Positions 26,715 through 36,821 of a DNA stretch of 64,000 nt are shown piece after piece. Source of the stretch: Methylophaga nitratireducenticrescens (GTDB lineage: Bacteria; Pseudomonadota; Gammaproteobacteria; Nitrosococcales; Methylophagaceae). Position 1 is the first letter of the stretch. Every line of letters starts with the position of its first letter. A program made the position numbers and the translations under genes. The DNA is taken from NCBI RefSeq assembly GCF_000260985.4, contig NC_017857.3:1116001-1180000 (forward strand). Reading direction: 5' to 3'. Under the pieces are notes generated by a model. The model did not search any database. It saw only the letters and a list, made by a program, of their open reading frames with translations, and was not told where the DNA came from.

Positions 26715-26822
26715 AAAGGCAAAATCACACACGTGCCGACACAGTTTTCGGGGTGCTGTCTGGAATTCAGATCAGTCGATAGCTGGGGTACGTGGAGGTT
26801 TAACCCCATATATATAGGTATA
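26715..26822 (+). promoter_or_regulatory. Structured rpsB leader, probable S2 autoregulatory element
   Basis: The leader contains complementary pieces: GACAC/GTGCTGTC and a hairpin GGGGT...ACCCC (26786-26808) close to the start codon. In gammaproteobacteria an rpsB leader RNA is bound by S2 to repress rpsB and tsf; position and pairing fit, but I have not matched a covariance model. Confidence 0.4.
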
Positions 26823-26825
26823 ATC

Positions 26826-27578
26826 ATGGCTAAAATTACAATGCGCCAAATGCTTGAAGCAGGCGTTCACTTCGGTCACCAAACACGTTACTGGAACCCA
26901 AAAATGGGTCCTTTCATCTTTGGTAAGCGTAACAATATTCATATCGTTAACCTTGAGCACAGTCTGCCGATGTTCAACGATGCATTAAACTACGTCAGCA
27001 AACTGGCTTCCAAAAAAGGTCGTATTCTGTTCGTCGGCACCAAACGTGCTGCACAGGATGCTATCCGTGAAGATGCTGAACGTTGTGGTATGCCTTATGT
27101 CAACCGTCGCTGGTTAGGCGGCATGCTGACAAACTACCAAACTGTTCGCCAATCAATCAAACGTCTTGAAGCCATTCAGGCGATGATTGAATCGGGTAAA
27201 ACAGAAGGGTTGAAAAAGAAAGAAGTTCTGAACCTGTCACGTGAACAGGAAAAACTGGAAAAAAGTATCGGCGGTATCAGAAAAATGGGTAACTTGCCCG
27301 ATGCTTTATTTGTTATCGATGTTGATCATGAGCGCATCGCGATTCAGGAAGCAAACAAACTGGGTATTCCTGTCATTGCTGTTGTCGATACCAACAGTAA
27401 TCCTGATGGTGTGGACTATGTCATCCCAGGTAACGACGATTCAATGCGCGCCATCCGTCTTTACACAGCAAACATCGCTGATACCGTTCTGGAAGGTCGT
27501 GCATCGGTCACCACGGGTAATGCCGAAGAAGAGTTTGTTGAAGTTGCGCAAGACAATGCTCCAGCAGCAGCTGAATAA
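26826..27578 (+). CDS. rpsB: 30S ribosomal protein S2
   Basis: 250 aa from ATG 26826 ([27 protein letters not shown]), a textbook S2 start; the longer frame from 26733 runs through the leader. [24 protein letters not shown] and [23 protein letters not shown] are invariant S2 blocks. First gene of the large conserved cluster; tsf follows after 104 bp. Confidence 0.97.
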   Translation: MAKITMRQMLEAGVHFGHQTRYWNPKMGPFIFGKRNNIHIVNLEHSLPMFNDALNYVSKLASKKGRILFVGTKRAAQDAIREDAERCGMPYVNRRWLGGMLTNYQTVRQSIKRLEAIQAMIESGKTEGLKKKEVLNLSREQEKLEKSIGGIRKMGNLPDALFVIDVDHERIAIQEANKLGIPVIAVVDTNSNPDGVDYVIPGNDDSMRAIRLYTANIADTVLEGRASVTTGNAEEEFVEVAQDNAPAAAE

Positions 27579-27597
27579 GCTCTGATAATGACTTAAG

Positions 27598-27621
27598 CAG
27601 GCTCGCTGTAAAGCGGGCCTG
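27598..27621 (+). terminator. rpsB-tsf intercistronic hairpin
   Basis: CAGGCTCGC pairs with GCGGGCCTG (one G-U) around TGTAAA. No T-run, so partial attenuation or RNA processing between rpsB and tsf is more likely than full termination. Confidence 0.5.
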
Positions 27622-27682
27622 TGTTGTATGTGTGGTCTGAAAACAGGCCGTTCACAAAAATTGATTTTAAGGGTTACAAAAA

Positions 27683-28564
27683 ATGGCTATAACTGCAGCT
27701 TTAGTAAAAGAACTGCGTGAGCGTACCGGCTCCGGCATGATGGAATGTAAAAAAGCATTGGTTGAATCGAACGGCGATATTGATGCTGCCGTTGAAGCGA
27801 TGCGTAAATCTGGTCTGGCCAAAGCCGATAAAAAATCTGACCGCATCGCTGCTGAAGGTATTATCGCAATTGAAACCAGTGCCGATAACAAACAAGCGGT
27901 TATGTTGGAAGTAAATTCTGAAACCGACTTTGTTGCCAAGGCAGATGATTTTACCAACTTTGTTAATGCGGTTTCCCACAAAGTGCTGGAAGCTCAACCA
28001 GCTGATCTGGAAACATTATTACAACTGACCTTAAGCAATGGTGAAAGTGTTGATACCGTTCGTCAGTCATTGGTTGCGAAGATTGGTGAAAATATCCAAA
28101 TCCGTCGCTTTACCTTGATGAATACAGATAACGGTGTAATTGGTGCTTACCGTCACGGTGATCGTATCGGTACTCTGGTTCAATTGAACGGTGGTAATGA
28201 AGAACTGGCCAGAGATTTGGCAATGCATGTTGCTGCCAGCCGTCCTCAAGCCGTATCAGCTAATGAACTGTCAGAAGATTTGTTACAGAAAGAACGCGAT
28301 ATCGTGGCAACTCAAGCGCGCGAAAGCGGCAAGCCGGAAGCAATTGTTGAAAAAATGATTGAAGGCCGCATGAGCAAGTTTGTTAACGAAATCAGCCTGC
28401 TCGGACAAGCATTTGTTAAAGACCCTGATGTCACTGTTGAAAAACTGGTTAAACAAGCTGGTGCAACGGTTGAAGGTTTTGCCTGTTTTGAAGTCGGTGA
28501 AGGTATCGAAAAGAAAGTCGATAACTTTGCAGAAGAAGTTATGGCCCAGGCACGGGGAAACTAA
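27683..28564 (+). CDS. tsf: Elongation factor Ts
   Basis: Guanine-nucleotide exchange factor for EF-Tu. 293 aa, with the UBA-like N-terminus [20 protein letters not shown], the TDFVAK loop that contacts EF-Tu, and paired core subdomains. Lies between rpsB and pyrH as in most bacteria; pyrH begins two bases after its stop. Confidence 0.97.
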   Translation: MAITAALVKELRERTGSGMMECKKALVESNGDIDAAVEAMRKSGLAKADKKSDRIAAEGIIAIETSADNKQAVMLEVNSETDFVAKADDFTNFVNAVSHKVLEAQPADLETLLQLTLSNGESVDTVRQSLVAKIGENIQIRRFTLMNTDNGVIGAYRHGDRIGTLVQLNGGNEELARDLAMHVAASRPQAVSANELSEDLLQKERDIVATQARESGKPEAIVEKMIEGRMSKFVNEISLLGQAFVKDPDVTVEKLVKQAGATVEGFACFEVGEGIEKKVDNFAEEVMAQARGN

Positions 28565-28566
28565 AT

Positions 28567-29292
28567 ATGACAGAATCGGGAAGTCAGCCAGTTTATAAGC
28601 GCGTCTTACTCAAACTGAGTGGTGAGGCTTTAATGGGGAATGCTGAGTATGGCATTCAACCTGAAGTGATTTCCCGATTTGCCCAAGAAATAACCGAGTT
28701 GAATGCCCAAGGGGTTCAGCTCGGTATTGTAATCGGTGGTGGCAATATTTTCCGCGGTGCAGGCTTAGCTGCCAGTGGTATGGATAGAGTTAGCGCCGAT
28801 CATATGGGTATGTTAGCGACAGTATTAAATGCACTGGCACTGCAGGATGCCCTGGAACGTAATGGAACATTCTGTCGTGTCATGTCTGCCATCCGTATTC
28901 ATGAAGTTTGCGAAGATTATTTACGTCGTCGTGCTATTCGGCATTTGGAAAAAGGTCGTGTAGTCATTTTTGCTGCCGGCACGGGGAATCCATTTTTTAC
29001 GACCGATTCAGCGGCCAGTTTACGTGCTGTTGAAATTGGTGCCGAACTGATGCTGAAAGCTACTCAGGTTGATGGCGTCTATGACGCAGACCCGCGTAAA
29101 AATCCAGATGCCGTCCGTTATGACACGTTATCGTATGATGAAGTGATCAATAATCGACTCGGTGTAATGGACACTACAGCAGTGGTGATGTGTCAGGAAC
29201 AGAAAATGCCATTACGGGTATTCGATGTGCATAAATACGGTAATCTGACAGATATTCTTTACGGTAAAAATGTTGGAACATTGGTGAAATAG
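28567..29292 (+). CDS. pyrH: UMP kinase
   Basis: Amino-acid-kinase-fold UMP kinase of 241 aa: [14 protein letters not shown] at the N-terminus, [26 protein letters not shown] and the [17 protein letters not shown] block. Makes UDP for RNA and envelope sugars. Tightly packed between tsf and frr. Confidence 0.97.
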   Translation: MTESGSQPVYKRVLLKLSGEALMGNAEYGIQPEVISRFAQEITELNAQGVQLGIVIGGGNIFRGAGLAASGMDRVSADHMGMLATVLNALALQDALERNGTFCRVMSAIRIHEVCEDYLRRRAIRHLEKGRVVIFAAGTGNPFFTTDSAASLRAVEIGAELMLKATQVDGVYDADPRKNPDAVRYDTLSYDEVINNRLGVMDTTAVVMCQEQKMPLRVFDVHKYGNLTDILYGKNVGTLVK

Positions 29293-29300
29293 GACAAATC

Positions 29301-29858
29301 ATGATTAATGATATTCAAAAAGATGCAGCAGACCGGATGCAGAAAAGCGTTGCCGCTCTGAGTACTGCACTGGCGAAAATCCGTGCAGGGCGTGCACATA
29401 CCAGTTTATTAGATCATGTCTCAGTACCATATTATGGCTCCGACGTTCCCTTAAGTCAGGTAGCCAGTGTCGGCATTGAGGATTCAAGAACGATCACAGT
29501 TGCGCCATGGGAAAAAAACATGGTGGCGGTGATTGAAAAAGCGATCATGACATCTGATTTGGGGGTGAACCCAAACAGCGCTGGCATGACCATTCGTATT
29601 CCAATCCCACCGTTAACTGAAGAACGTCGTAAGGATTTGGTCAAAGTGGCTAAGTCTGAAGCTGAAAATGCGCGTATTGCGGTACGTAATATTCGACGTG
29701 ATGCAAACGGCAGCCTGAAAGACTTGTTGAAAGAAAAAGCTATTTCTGAAGATGAGCAACGTGGTGCTGAAGAGGCTATTCAAAAGTTAACCGATAGCAC
29801 TATCAAACAGATTGATGACGTACTGGCTGAAAAAGAATCCGATTTGATGGCGGTCTAA
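29301..29858 (+). CDS. frr: Ribosome recycling factor
   Basis: 185 aa, the standard length. [50 protein letters not shown] and VRNIRRDAN are diagnostic. Releases ribosomes with EF-G after termination. Nine bases after pyrH. Confidence 0.97.
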   Translation: MINDIQKDAADRMQKSVAALSTALAKIRAGRAHTSLLDHVSVPYYGSDVPLSQVASVGIEDSRTITVAPWEKNMVAVIEKAIMTSDLGVNPNSAGMTIRIPIPPLTEERRKDLVKVAKSEAENARIAVRNIRRDANGSLKDLLKEKAISEDEQRGAEEAIQKLTDSTIKQIDDVLAEKESDLMAV

Positions 29859-29881
29859 GCCATTATGGTTTAGCCAAACTG

Positions 29882-30616
29882 ATGACGTCTTCCAATCGCT
29901 CCATTCCCAGACACATTGCTATCATTATGGATGGCAATGGACGCTGGGCAAAACAACGGTTTCAACCCAGGTTTATGGGGCACCGTGCCGGAGTCAGAGC
30001 GGTAGAAGGCATTGTCAAACACTGTGTAGCAAGTGGAGTGGATGTGCTCAGTCTGTTTGCCTTCAGTAGTGAAAACTGGCGTCGACCCGGCAAAGAAGTC
30101 GATTTATTGATGGAATTATTCAGTCATGCATTGGATAACCAGGTTAAACGTCTACATAAAAATAATATCCGTCTCAATATTATTGGCGATTTGAGCCGAT
30201 TTTCTGATGCATTGCAGCAAAAAATTCGGAATGCTACCGCTCTAACGGCTGAAAATAATGGTTTGATCCTCAACATTGCGGCCAATTATGGTGGACGGTG
30301 GGATATTAGCCAATCCGTCCGCAAGATCGCAGTTAAAATTAAATCCGGTGAGTTGCAACCCGAACAGGTTGATGAATGTGTTATTGCCAGTCATCTGGTC
30401 ACTGCAGATTTACCTGAGCCGGATTTGTTTATTCGTACGGGTGGGGAACAGCGCATCAGTAACTTCCTGATGTGGCAGCTGGCCTATACCGAACTCTATT
30501 TTACCGACAAACTGTGGCCTGAGTTTAACGCTCAGGATCTGGATCTTGCGATTGATTCGTTTTCCCGTCGTGAACGACGATTTGGTCGTACTTCTGAACA
30601 ACTTACCGGGCAATAA
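29882..30616 (+). CDS. uppS: Undecaprenyl diphosphate synthase
   Basis: cis-Prenyltransferase of 244 aa. HIAIIMDGNGRWAKQR near the N-terminus, FSSENWRRP and RTGGEQRISNFLMWQLAYTELYF are conserved motifs. Makes the C55 lipid carrier used for peptidoglycan and by the polysaccharide cluster at the start of this window. Confidence 0.96.
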   Translation: MTSSNRSIPRHIAIIMDGNGRWAKQRFQPRFMGHRAGVRAVEGIVKHCVASGVDVLSLFAFSSENWRRPGKEVDLLMELFSHALDNQVKRLHKNNIRLNIIGDLSRFSDALQQKIRNATALTAENNGLILNIAANYGGRWDISQSVRKIAVKIKSGELQPEQVDECVIASHLVTADLPEPDLFIRTGGEQRISNFLMWQLAYTELYFTDKLWPEFNAQDLDLAIDSFSRRERRFGRTSEQLTGQ

Positions 30617-30617
30617 C

Positions 30618-31442
30618 ATGCTTAAACAGCGTTTATTAACTGCTGCCTTGTTGATCCCCTTAGTGGTGATGGCCATTCTGCTGTTGCCGACTGTCGGAAT
30701 GATTGGGTTGCTTACTGTGGTTGCGCTGATCGCCATGTGGGAGTGGCTTTCCATGGCGCAAATTCAACCGGTGTCCAAAGTGCTTGCCAGTTTGACGTTC
30801 ATTGCCACTCTGTTGGCACTACTGGCGATGGCAGGGATAAATTATATGCTGTTAAGTGGTCTGGTCTTTTGGTTGCTGATCAGTTTCATCATTGTGTTAT
30901 TTGCCCATCAATCTTTACCCAATTATCTCGCTCACATTGTTCATACTAAATTAATAACCTATTTGCTCAGCATGCTGGTGACATTGTTATTTGTTTATAG
31001 CGCTGTCTGGCTACATGGTATTGCCGGCAACGGTCCATGGTTGGTTCTATATGTATTAATCAGTGTATGGCTGGCAGACACGGGTGGTTATTTTGCAGGT
31101 AAGCGCTGGGGTAAACATGCTCTCGCTAAAGCAATCAGTCCCAATAAGACTGTTGAAGGGCTTATCGGTGGGATGGTTTTAGTCGCGTTGTGGAGTACAG
31201 TTGCCTATTTCCTGGGTATTTCTCAGTTTTTATCATTGTTTTTATGGGTGCTTATCAGTGTCTTAACCGGACTGGTTTCGGTTAGCGGTGATTTATTTGA
31301 AAGTCTGTTCAAACGCAGCTACCAGATAAAAGATAGTGGAAACTTACTGCCGGGACATGGCGGAATGCTGGATCGAGTGGATAGTCTGCTGGCGGCTGTT
31401 CCATTCTTTGCCGCTTTGATATGGCTGACGGGGCAGTTTTGA
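30618..31442 (+). CDS. cdsA: Phosphatidate cytidylyltransferase
   Basis: CDP-diglyceride synthase, 274 aa from ATG 30618 (MLKQRLLTAALLIPLVVM). Very hydrophobic, about eight membrane helices, and the C-terminal signature SVSGDLFESLFKRSYQIKDSGNLLPGHGGMLDRVDSL. The longer frame from 30546 lies in uppS. Its stop overlaps the dxr start. Confidence 0.95.
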   Translation: MLKQRLLTAALLIPLVVMAILLLPTVGMIGLLTVVALIAMWEWLSMAQIQPVSKVLASLTFIATLLALLAMAGINYMLLSGLVFWLLISFIIVLFAHQSLPNYLAHIVHTKLITYLLSMLVTLLFVYSAVWLHGIAGNGPWLVLYVLISVWLADTGGYFAGKRWGKHALAKAISPNKTVEGLIGGMVLVALWSTVAYFLGISQFLSLFLWVLISVLTGLVSVSGDLFESLFKRSYQIKDSGNLLPGHGGMLDRVDSLLAAVPFFAALIWLTGQF

Positions 31443-32632
31443 TGCAACACGTTACTATTCTGGGATCAACCGGTTCCATTGGTATCAGTACACTGGATGT
31501 TTTGCAGCGTCATCCTGAAAAGTACCGAGTCTTTGCGCTGGCGGCCAATAAATCAGTAGAGGGTTTATTTGAACAGTGCCTGCAATTTCATCCTGCAATG
31601 GCGGTGATGTTGTGCCCGCAATCTGCTGAAAAACTAAAAACCAAACTTGACGCAGCTGGTTTAATGATTGAAGTACAAAGCGGCATGCAGGCTCTGGAGA
31701 GGATTTCCAGCACTGAACAAACGGATATTGTGGTCGCCGCAATAGTGGGCGCTGCTGGATTACTGCCTACCCTGGCAGCAGCTAAAGCAGGTAAAAGAAT
31801 CCTGCTGGCAAACAAAGAAGCCTTGGTCATGAGTGGTGCATTACTGATGCGAGAAGTACAGGCAAATAATGCTGTTCTGCTTCCTGTAGATAGCGAGCAC
31901 AATGCTATATGGCAATGTATGCCGGTGGGTGAAACCCAACAATATCAGTTTGAAAATAAAGGAATTCGCCGCATTATTTTGACGGCTTCAGGTGGTCCAT
32001 TTCGTGATTGGGATATTGCTGATCTGGAAGCTGTAACACCCGAACAGGCGATAGCGCATCCAAACTGGTCGATGGGACAGAAAATATCTGTGGATTCGGC
32101 CACCATGATGAACAAAGGTCTGGAAGTCATCGAAGCGCATTGGTTGTTTGGTATGCCAAGTGACAAGATTGAAGTTGTCCTGCATCGGCAAAGTATTATT
32201 CACTCCATGGTAGATTATCTGGACGGGTCAGTATTGGCGCAAATGGGTAATCCCGATATGCGCACACCGATTGCCAATACCCTGGCTTGGCCAGAACGGA
32301 TTGATTCAGGCGTCGAGCCTTTGGATTTGGTGAAAGCAGGGAGGCTTGATTTTGCTGCTGCGGATTTTGGACGATTCCCCTGTCTGGCGTTGGCCTATCA
32401 GGCATTGAATATCGGTGGTACCAGCACTGCCATTCTTAACGCGGCAAATGAAGTGGCGGTAGAAGCTTTCCTTCAAAAGCAAATTAAATTTACTGATATT
32501 GCCCGTATCATCGCTAACGTGCTGGAAAGCGTACCAGCTACCCCCGCTGATTCGTTGGAACAGATTTTGTCTGCCGATAAGCTTGCCAGAGAGGCTGCCC
32601 AAAAGCAGACTAAGGTTTTATGCAATCATTAA
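31442..32632 (+). CDS. dxr: 1-deoxy-D-xylulose 5-phosphate reductoisomerase
   Basis: Second enzyme of the MEP isoprenoid pathway. NADPH loop ILGSTGSIGISTLDV at the N-terminus; LLPVDSEHNAIWQCM, LTASGGPFRDW and MGQKISVDSATMMNKGLE carry metal- and substrate-binding residues. ATG 31442 overlaps the cdsA stop; an earlier start at 31421 is within cdsA. 396 aa. Confidence 0.96.
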   Translation: MQHVTILGSTGSIGISTLDVLQRHPEKYRVFALAANKSVEGLFEQCLQFHPAMAVMLCPQSAEKLKTKLDAAGLMIEVQSGMQALERISSTEQTDIVVAAIVGAAGLLPTLAAAKAGKRILLANKEALVMSGALLMREVQANNAVLLPVDSEHNAIWQCMPVGETQQYQFENKGIRRIILTASGGPFRDWDIADLEAVTPEQAIAHPNWSMGQKISVDSATMMNKGLEVIEAHWLFGMPSDKIEVVLHRQSIIHSMVDYLDGSVLAQMGNPDMRTPIANTLAWPERIDSGVEPLDLVKAGRLDFAAADFGRFPCLALAYQALNIGGTSTAILNAANEVAVEAFLQKQIKFTDIARIIANVLESVPATPADSLEQILSADKLAREAAQKQTKVLCNH

Positions 32633-33957
32633 TCTTTTTTATTATCGCCCTTAGCTTGCTGGTGGTCATCCATGAATTTGGACATTACTGGGTGGCAAGA
32701 AAATGCGGTGTGAAAGTATTGCGTTTTTCAGTCGGCTTTGGACAAAAACTCTGGTCAAAACAACTCAAAAACGGTACTGAATTTGTCATCGCCGCATTAC
32801 CCTTAGGTGGCTATGTCAAAATGCTGGATGAACGGGAAGCACCAGTAGCAGAAGCAGAACTTGATCAGGCCTTTAATCGCCAACCGTTACGAAATCGCGT
32901 TGCAATTGTCTCTGCCGGACCTATCGCAAACCTGTTATTTGCCGTATTTGCCTATTGGGTAATTATGGTTATCGGTGTGCCCGGTTTAAAGCCGATCATT
33001 GATGATGTAACAGCTGACTCCCCCGCTGCGATGGCGCAGCTCATGCCTGGTGAAGAAATTATAGCCGTCAATGGCAAAGCAACCCCGACAGTCAACAGCT
33101 TGTTTCAGCAATGGTTGAAGTTCGCGCAGTCCGGTGAAACCGTCACCCTGACAACTCGCAGTACTGATATTGAAACCACCAAACAACTAACATTGCCTAA
33201 ACTTGGGCTGGACGATGCAGGTTCACTGTTTAGTAAGATTGGTATCAAAACCGTACAACCCGATATGCCCCCGATTCTGGGTGAAATTGTCGCTGACAGC
33301 CCGGCGGAAAGGGCAGGCTTACAAACGGGCGATGAATTAATTTCAGCTAATGGAAAACAATTATCCAGTTGGCAGGCTTGGGTCGCTTTAATTCAAAGCA
33401 GTGCTGATGAAGAGATGAGTATTGAAATTCTTCGTGATGGACAAGTTCAACAGCTCGATATTACACCCGCCGCAGATGAAAACAATGTCGGTCGGATAGG
33501 TGCGGCAGTCAACACCGAAGGATATGAAATCCCCGCAGAATTAAGATCAGAATTACGCTATGGTCCATTGGCGGCGATTCCCCAGGCGTTCAGCCAAACC
33601 TGGCAGTTCAGTGTCACCACCTTAAGTGGTTTATGGGGCATGCTGGTGGGTACGGTTTCCAGTGACAATCTTGGCGGTCCTATTGCTATTGCCCAGTTTG
33701 CCGGGGATTCTGCGCAGCAGGGCTTTATTGCTTTTATCAGTTTTCTGGCAATGATCAGCATCAGTTTAGGGATTCTGAATTTACTTCCAGTCCCGGTACT
33801 TGATGGTGGCCATTTGCTGATGTACTTTTTTGAATGGGTTCGTGGCAAGCCTTTGCCAGAATCGGTACAAATCCAGGGACAAAAAATAGGATTATTCCTG
33901 ATTCTTCTGCTAATGGTATTCGCTTTTACAAATGACATAGCCCGACTCATTGGCTAA
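32620..33957 (+). CDS. rseP: Site-2 protease RseP
   Basis: Inner-membrane zinc protease cleaving the anti-sigma factor RseA. HEFGHYW near residue 18 is the zinc site, PVLDGGHLL in the C-terminal membrane part supplies the third ligand, and two PDZ domains lie between (ADSPAAMAQLMPGEEI and ADSPAERAGLQTGDEL). 445 aa. Overlaps dxr by 13 bases. Confidence 0.95.
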   Translation: MQSLIFFIIALSLLVVIHEFGHYWVARKCGVKVLRFSVGFGQKLWSKQLKNGTEFVIAALPLGGYVKMLDEREAPVAEAELDQAFNRQPLRNRVAIVSAGPIANLLFAVFAYWVIMVIGVPGLKPIIDDVTADSPAAMAQLMPGEEIIAVNGKATPTVNSLFQQWLKFAQSGETVTLTTRSTDIETTKQLTLPKLGLDDAGSLFSKIGIKTVQPDMPPILGEIVADSPAERAGLQTGDELISANGKQLSSWQAWVALIQSSADEEMSIEILRDGQVQQLDITPAADENNVGRIGAAVNTEGYEIPAELRSELRYGPLAAIPQAFSQTWQFSVTTLSGLWGMLVGTVSSDNLGGPIAIAQFAGDSAQQGFIAFISFLAMISISLGILNLLPVPVLDGGHLLMYFFEWVRGKPLPESVQIQGQKIGLFLILLLMVFAFTNDIARLIG

Positions 33958-34013
33958 TCGAAACATTGCAGGTACACTTACGATTTCTTCGGCTGACTGA
34001 CTGTAAAACAACA

Positions 34014-36290
34014 ATGAAACAAATCATCACAGCATTGACGCTTATCTTGTTATCCTCTGCAGCTTGGGCTGAGGAATTTATTATTAAAGATATTCGAGTG
34101 GAGGGATTGCAAAGAATATCGGCAGGCACCGTTTTCAACTATTTACCCGTTAAAGTTGGTGATGAACTGACCGAAAATGATGTAAGAGGCATTATTCGCT
34201 CATTGTTTAAGTCAAAATACTTTAATGATGTACAGGTTGAACGCGAAGAAGGCGTGTTAGTCATTACAGTCAGTGAACGTCCTGCAATTTCCAGCATTGA
34301 ATTTATTGGCAACAAAGATCTGGACAGTGATGAACTGTTGAAATCATTACGTCAGATTGGATTTGCTGAAGGACAGGTATTTGAACAGGCGATGCTTGAA
34401 CGGGTCGAACTGGAATTACAACGCCAGTATTTCAGTCGTGGTAAATACGGTGTGAATATTACCTCTGAAGTGACTCCATTGTCGCGTAATCGTGTCGCAG
34501 TACGCATTAATATGGCCGAAGGTGTGGTCGCGACTATTGGGGAAATCAATATTGTTGGTAATAATTCGTATGATGATGACGAACTGCTCGATGAATTGGA
34601 GTCGACGACCGGTGGTTGGTTATCCGCTTTGACCAAAGACAATCAATATTCACGTCAAAAATTATCAGCCGATCTCGAGTCCTTGCGTTCATTCTATCTG
34701 GATCGGGGTTATGTGGATTTCACCGTGGAATCAACCCAGGTGACGATTTCGGATGATAAAAAACAAATGTTCATCACAGTGAATATTGCTGAAGGTGAAC
34801 GTTATAAAATCAATGAAGTAAGACTGGCGGGCAATCTGATTGTGCCGGAAGAAGAGTTATTCGATTTGGTGACCATCCGCAAAAACTCAGTGTTTTCCAG
34901 AAAAGCGATTACCTCAAGTTCTGAAAGACTGACCGATCGGCTGGGTAATGATGGTTATGCCTTTGCCAACGTCAACGCAGTTCCGGAGATTGATCGTGAA
35001 ACACGCGAAGTTAATCTGACTTTCTTTGTTGATCCCGGCCGCAGGGCTTATGTTCGTCGCATCAATATTTCAGGTAACAGTAAAACCCGTGATGAAGTTT
35101 TGCGTCAGGAAATGCGCCAACAGGAATCTGCGTGGATTTCTACTGGTGATGTTGAACGGTCTAGAGAACGAATCTCACGTTTGGGATATTTTGAAGATGT
35201 TAACGTGGAAACCCTGCCTGTTGCAGGCACATCTGATCAGGTCGATCTGGATTTCAATGTAACGGAAATGGCATCAGGCAGTTTGTCAGCGGGTATTGGT
35301 TATTCGCAGTCTGACGGTATTATCTTTAATGCCAATGTGACCCAAAAGAATTTTATGGGAAGTGGCAAACATATTCGTTTCGGTTTTAACAACAGTCGGG
35401 TTAATACTGTTTACAGCTTTGGTTATACCAATCCATTTGCGACAGTAGATGGTATCAGTCAGGGCTTTAACCTGTTCTACCGTGAAACAGACGCTTTTGA
35501 AGCAAATATTGCCAACTACACCACGGACGTATTCGGTGGCGATATTAATTTTGGTATACCAATTTCGGAAAACAACCGGGTTAATTTGTCATTCGGGTAT
35601 GAGAATACCCAGCTGGATGTGCCTAGCAATAATGATATTACCCGCTATGATGATTTTATCGAAACTGAAGGTGATTCGTTCCATGCATTTCCTGTTACGC
35701 TGGGCTGGTCCAGTGACACTCGTGATAATGCAATTCTGCCAACACGAGGATTATCTCAAAGCCTTTCTGCTGAGGTTGCCACGCCTATCGGTGATTTGCA
35801 GTATTACAAACTGCGTTACCGAAATAACTGGTATACACCATTAAATGATACGTTCACTTTTGCTTTAAGAACCGACCTTGGCTACGGTAAGGCTTATGGC
35901 GAGAGTAATGAATTTCCTTTTTTCCAGAATTTTTATGCCGGTGGTATTCGTAGCGTAAGAGGTTTTAGAGCGAATACACTGGGTGTCAGGGAAGCTGATC
36001 AGCCTTTGGGTGGTAACCTGATGGTTACCGGTGGTGCAGAAGTTATATTCCCACTACCCTTTATGAAAAAAACGTTACGCTCTTTCCGCTTGAGCACCTT
36101 CGTGGATGTGGGTAACGTATACGATGTCGATCAAAGTTTTGAAGCAGATTTACTACGGTATTCAACCGGTTTATCAGCAATCTGGATTTCACCATTTGGC
36201 GCAATGTCGTTTAGTATTGCTGCTCCTTTGCGTGATCAACCGGATGATGAAACGGAAGTGTTCCAGTTTTCATTAGGATCGACATTTTAA
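34014..36290 (+). CDS. bamA: Outer membrane protein assembly factor BamA
   Basis: Core of the BAM complex that inserts beta-barrel proteins. From ATG 34014 a signal peptide ends at AWA-EEF; five POTRA domains follow to about residue 410, then a 16-strand barrel with the VRGF motif (SVRGFRAN) and a C-terminal Phe (LGSTF). 758 aa. The frame from 33966 adds a non-signal stretch. It follows rseP and precedes skp, the usual order. Confidence 0.96.
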   Translation: MKQIITALTLILLSSAAWAEEFIIKDIRVEGLQRISAGTVFNYLPVKVGDELTENDVRGIIRSLFKSKYFNDVQVEREEGVLVITVSERPAISSIEFIGNKDLDSDELLKSLRQIGFAEGQVFEQAMLERVELELQRQYFSRGKYGVNITSEVTPLSRNRVAVRINMAEGVVATIGEINIVGNNSYDDDELLDELESTTGGWLSALTKDNQYSRQKLSADLESLRSFYLDRGYVDFTVESTQVTISDDKKQMFITVNIAEGERYKINEVRLAGNLIVPEEELFDLVTIRKNSVFSRKAITSSSERLTDRLGNDGYAFANVNAVPEIDRETREVNLTFFVDPGRRAYVRRINISGNSKTRDEVLRQEMRQQESAWISTGDVERSRERISRLGYFEDVNVETLPVAGTSDQVDLDFNVTEMASGSLSAGIGYSQSDGIIFNANVTQKNFMGSGKHIRFGFNNSRVNTVYSFGYTNPFATVDGISQGFNLFYRETDAFEANIANYTTDVFGGDINFGIPISENNRVNLSFGYENTQLDVPSNNDITRYDDFIETEGDSFHAFPVTLGWSSDTRDNAILPTRGLSQSLSAEVATPIGDLQYYKLRYRNNWYTPLNDTFTFALRTDLGYGKAYGESNEFPFFQNFYAGGIRSVRGFRANTLGVREADQPLGGNLMVTGGAEVIFPLPFMKKTLRSFRLSTFVDVGNVYDVDQSFEADLLRYSTGLSAIWISPFGAMSFSIAAPLRDQPDDETEVFQFSLGSTF

Positions 36291-36310
36291 TTTAACTATC
36301 GGAGTTAAGA

Positions 36311-36811
36311 GTGAAAAACATCAAGATTGTTGGCCTTATATTGGCTTGTTTAATGGTCAGTCCAGCATTTGCTGAAGAAATGAAAATCGGTGTGGTTAAT
36401 GCCAGTGTGGTTTTAGATCAGTCACCGCAAAAAGAACGTGCTTTAGCTCGGTTGGAAAAAGAATTTTCAACTCGTAGTAAATCACTTGAGAGCAAACATA
36501 AAGAATTACGTGCCGCTCAGGATAAATTAAACCGTGATGCTGCTATCTTAAGTACCGAAGAGCGCCAGGTTCAGGAACGCAAGATCATTAATGATCAACG
36601 CGAACTGAAGCGTTTGCAGGACGAATACAGTGAAGATTTGTCCATTCGCCGTAATGAAGAATTACGCAAATTAGAAGAAGAGATTGCTGAAACGATCGTC
36701 GAACTTGCCAAAAAAGAATCTTATGATTTGGTGCTTTATCAAGGTGTAATCTTTGCCAGTGAGAAGGCAGATTTAACCTCTAAAGTGCTGGAAAAACTTA
36801 AAGCGAAATAA
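36311..36811 (+). CDS. skp: Periplasmic chaperone Skp/OmpH
   Basis: 166 aa with signal peptide (cut SPAFA-EE), the beta core MKIGVVNASVVLDQSPQ and a long charged coiled-coil region (residues about 45-125) forming the Skp tentacles. Holds unfolded outer membrane proteins for BamA. GTG start with CGGAGTTA upstream. Confidence 0.93.
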   Translation: MKNIKIVGLILACLMVSPAFAEEMKIGVVNASVVLDQSPQKERALARLEKEFSTRSKSLESKHKELRAAQDKLNRDAAILSTEERQVQERKIINDQRELKRLQDEYSEDLSIRRNEELRKLEEEIAETIVELAKKESYDLVLYQGVIFASEKADLTSKVLEKLKAK

Positions 36812-36821
36812 GAATCTGGAT

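Noticed and set aside
26733-26825. Extended N-terminus of S2
   Set aside because: Covers the untranslated leader; S2 begins at [13 protein letters not shown] with normal spacing.
33966-34013. Upstream start for BamA
   Set aside because: Would place 16 polar residues before a perfect signal peptide starting at ATG 34014.
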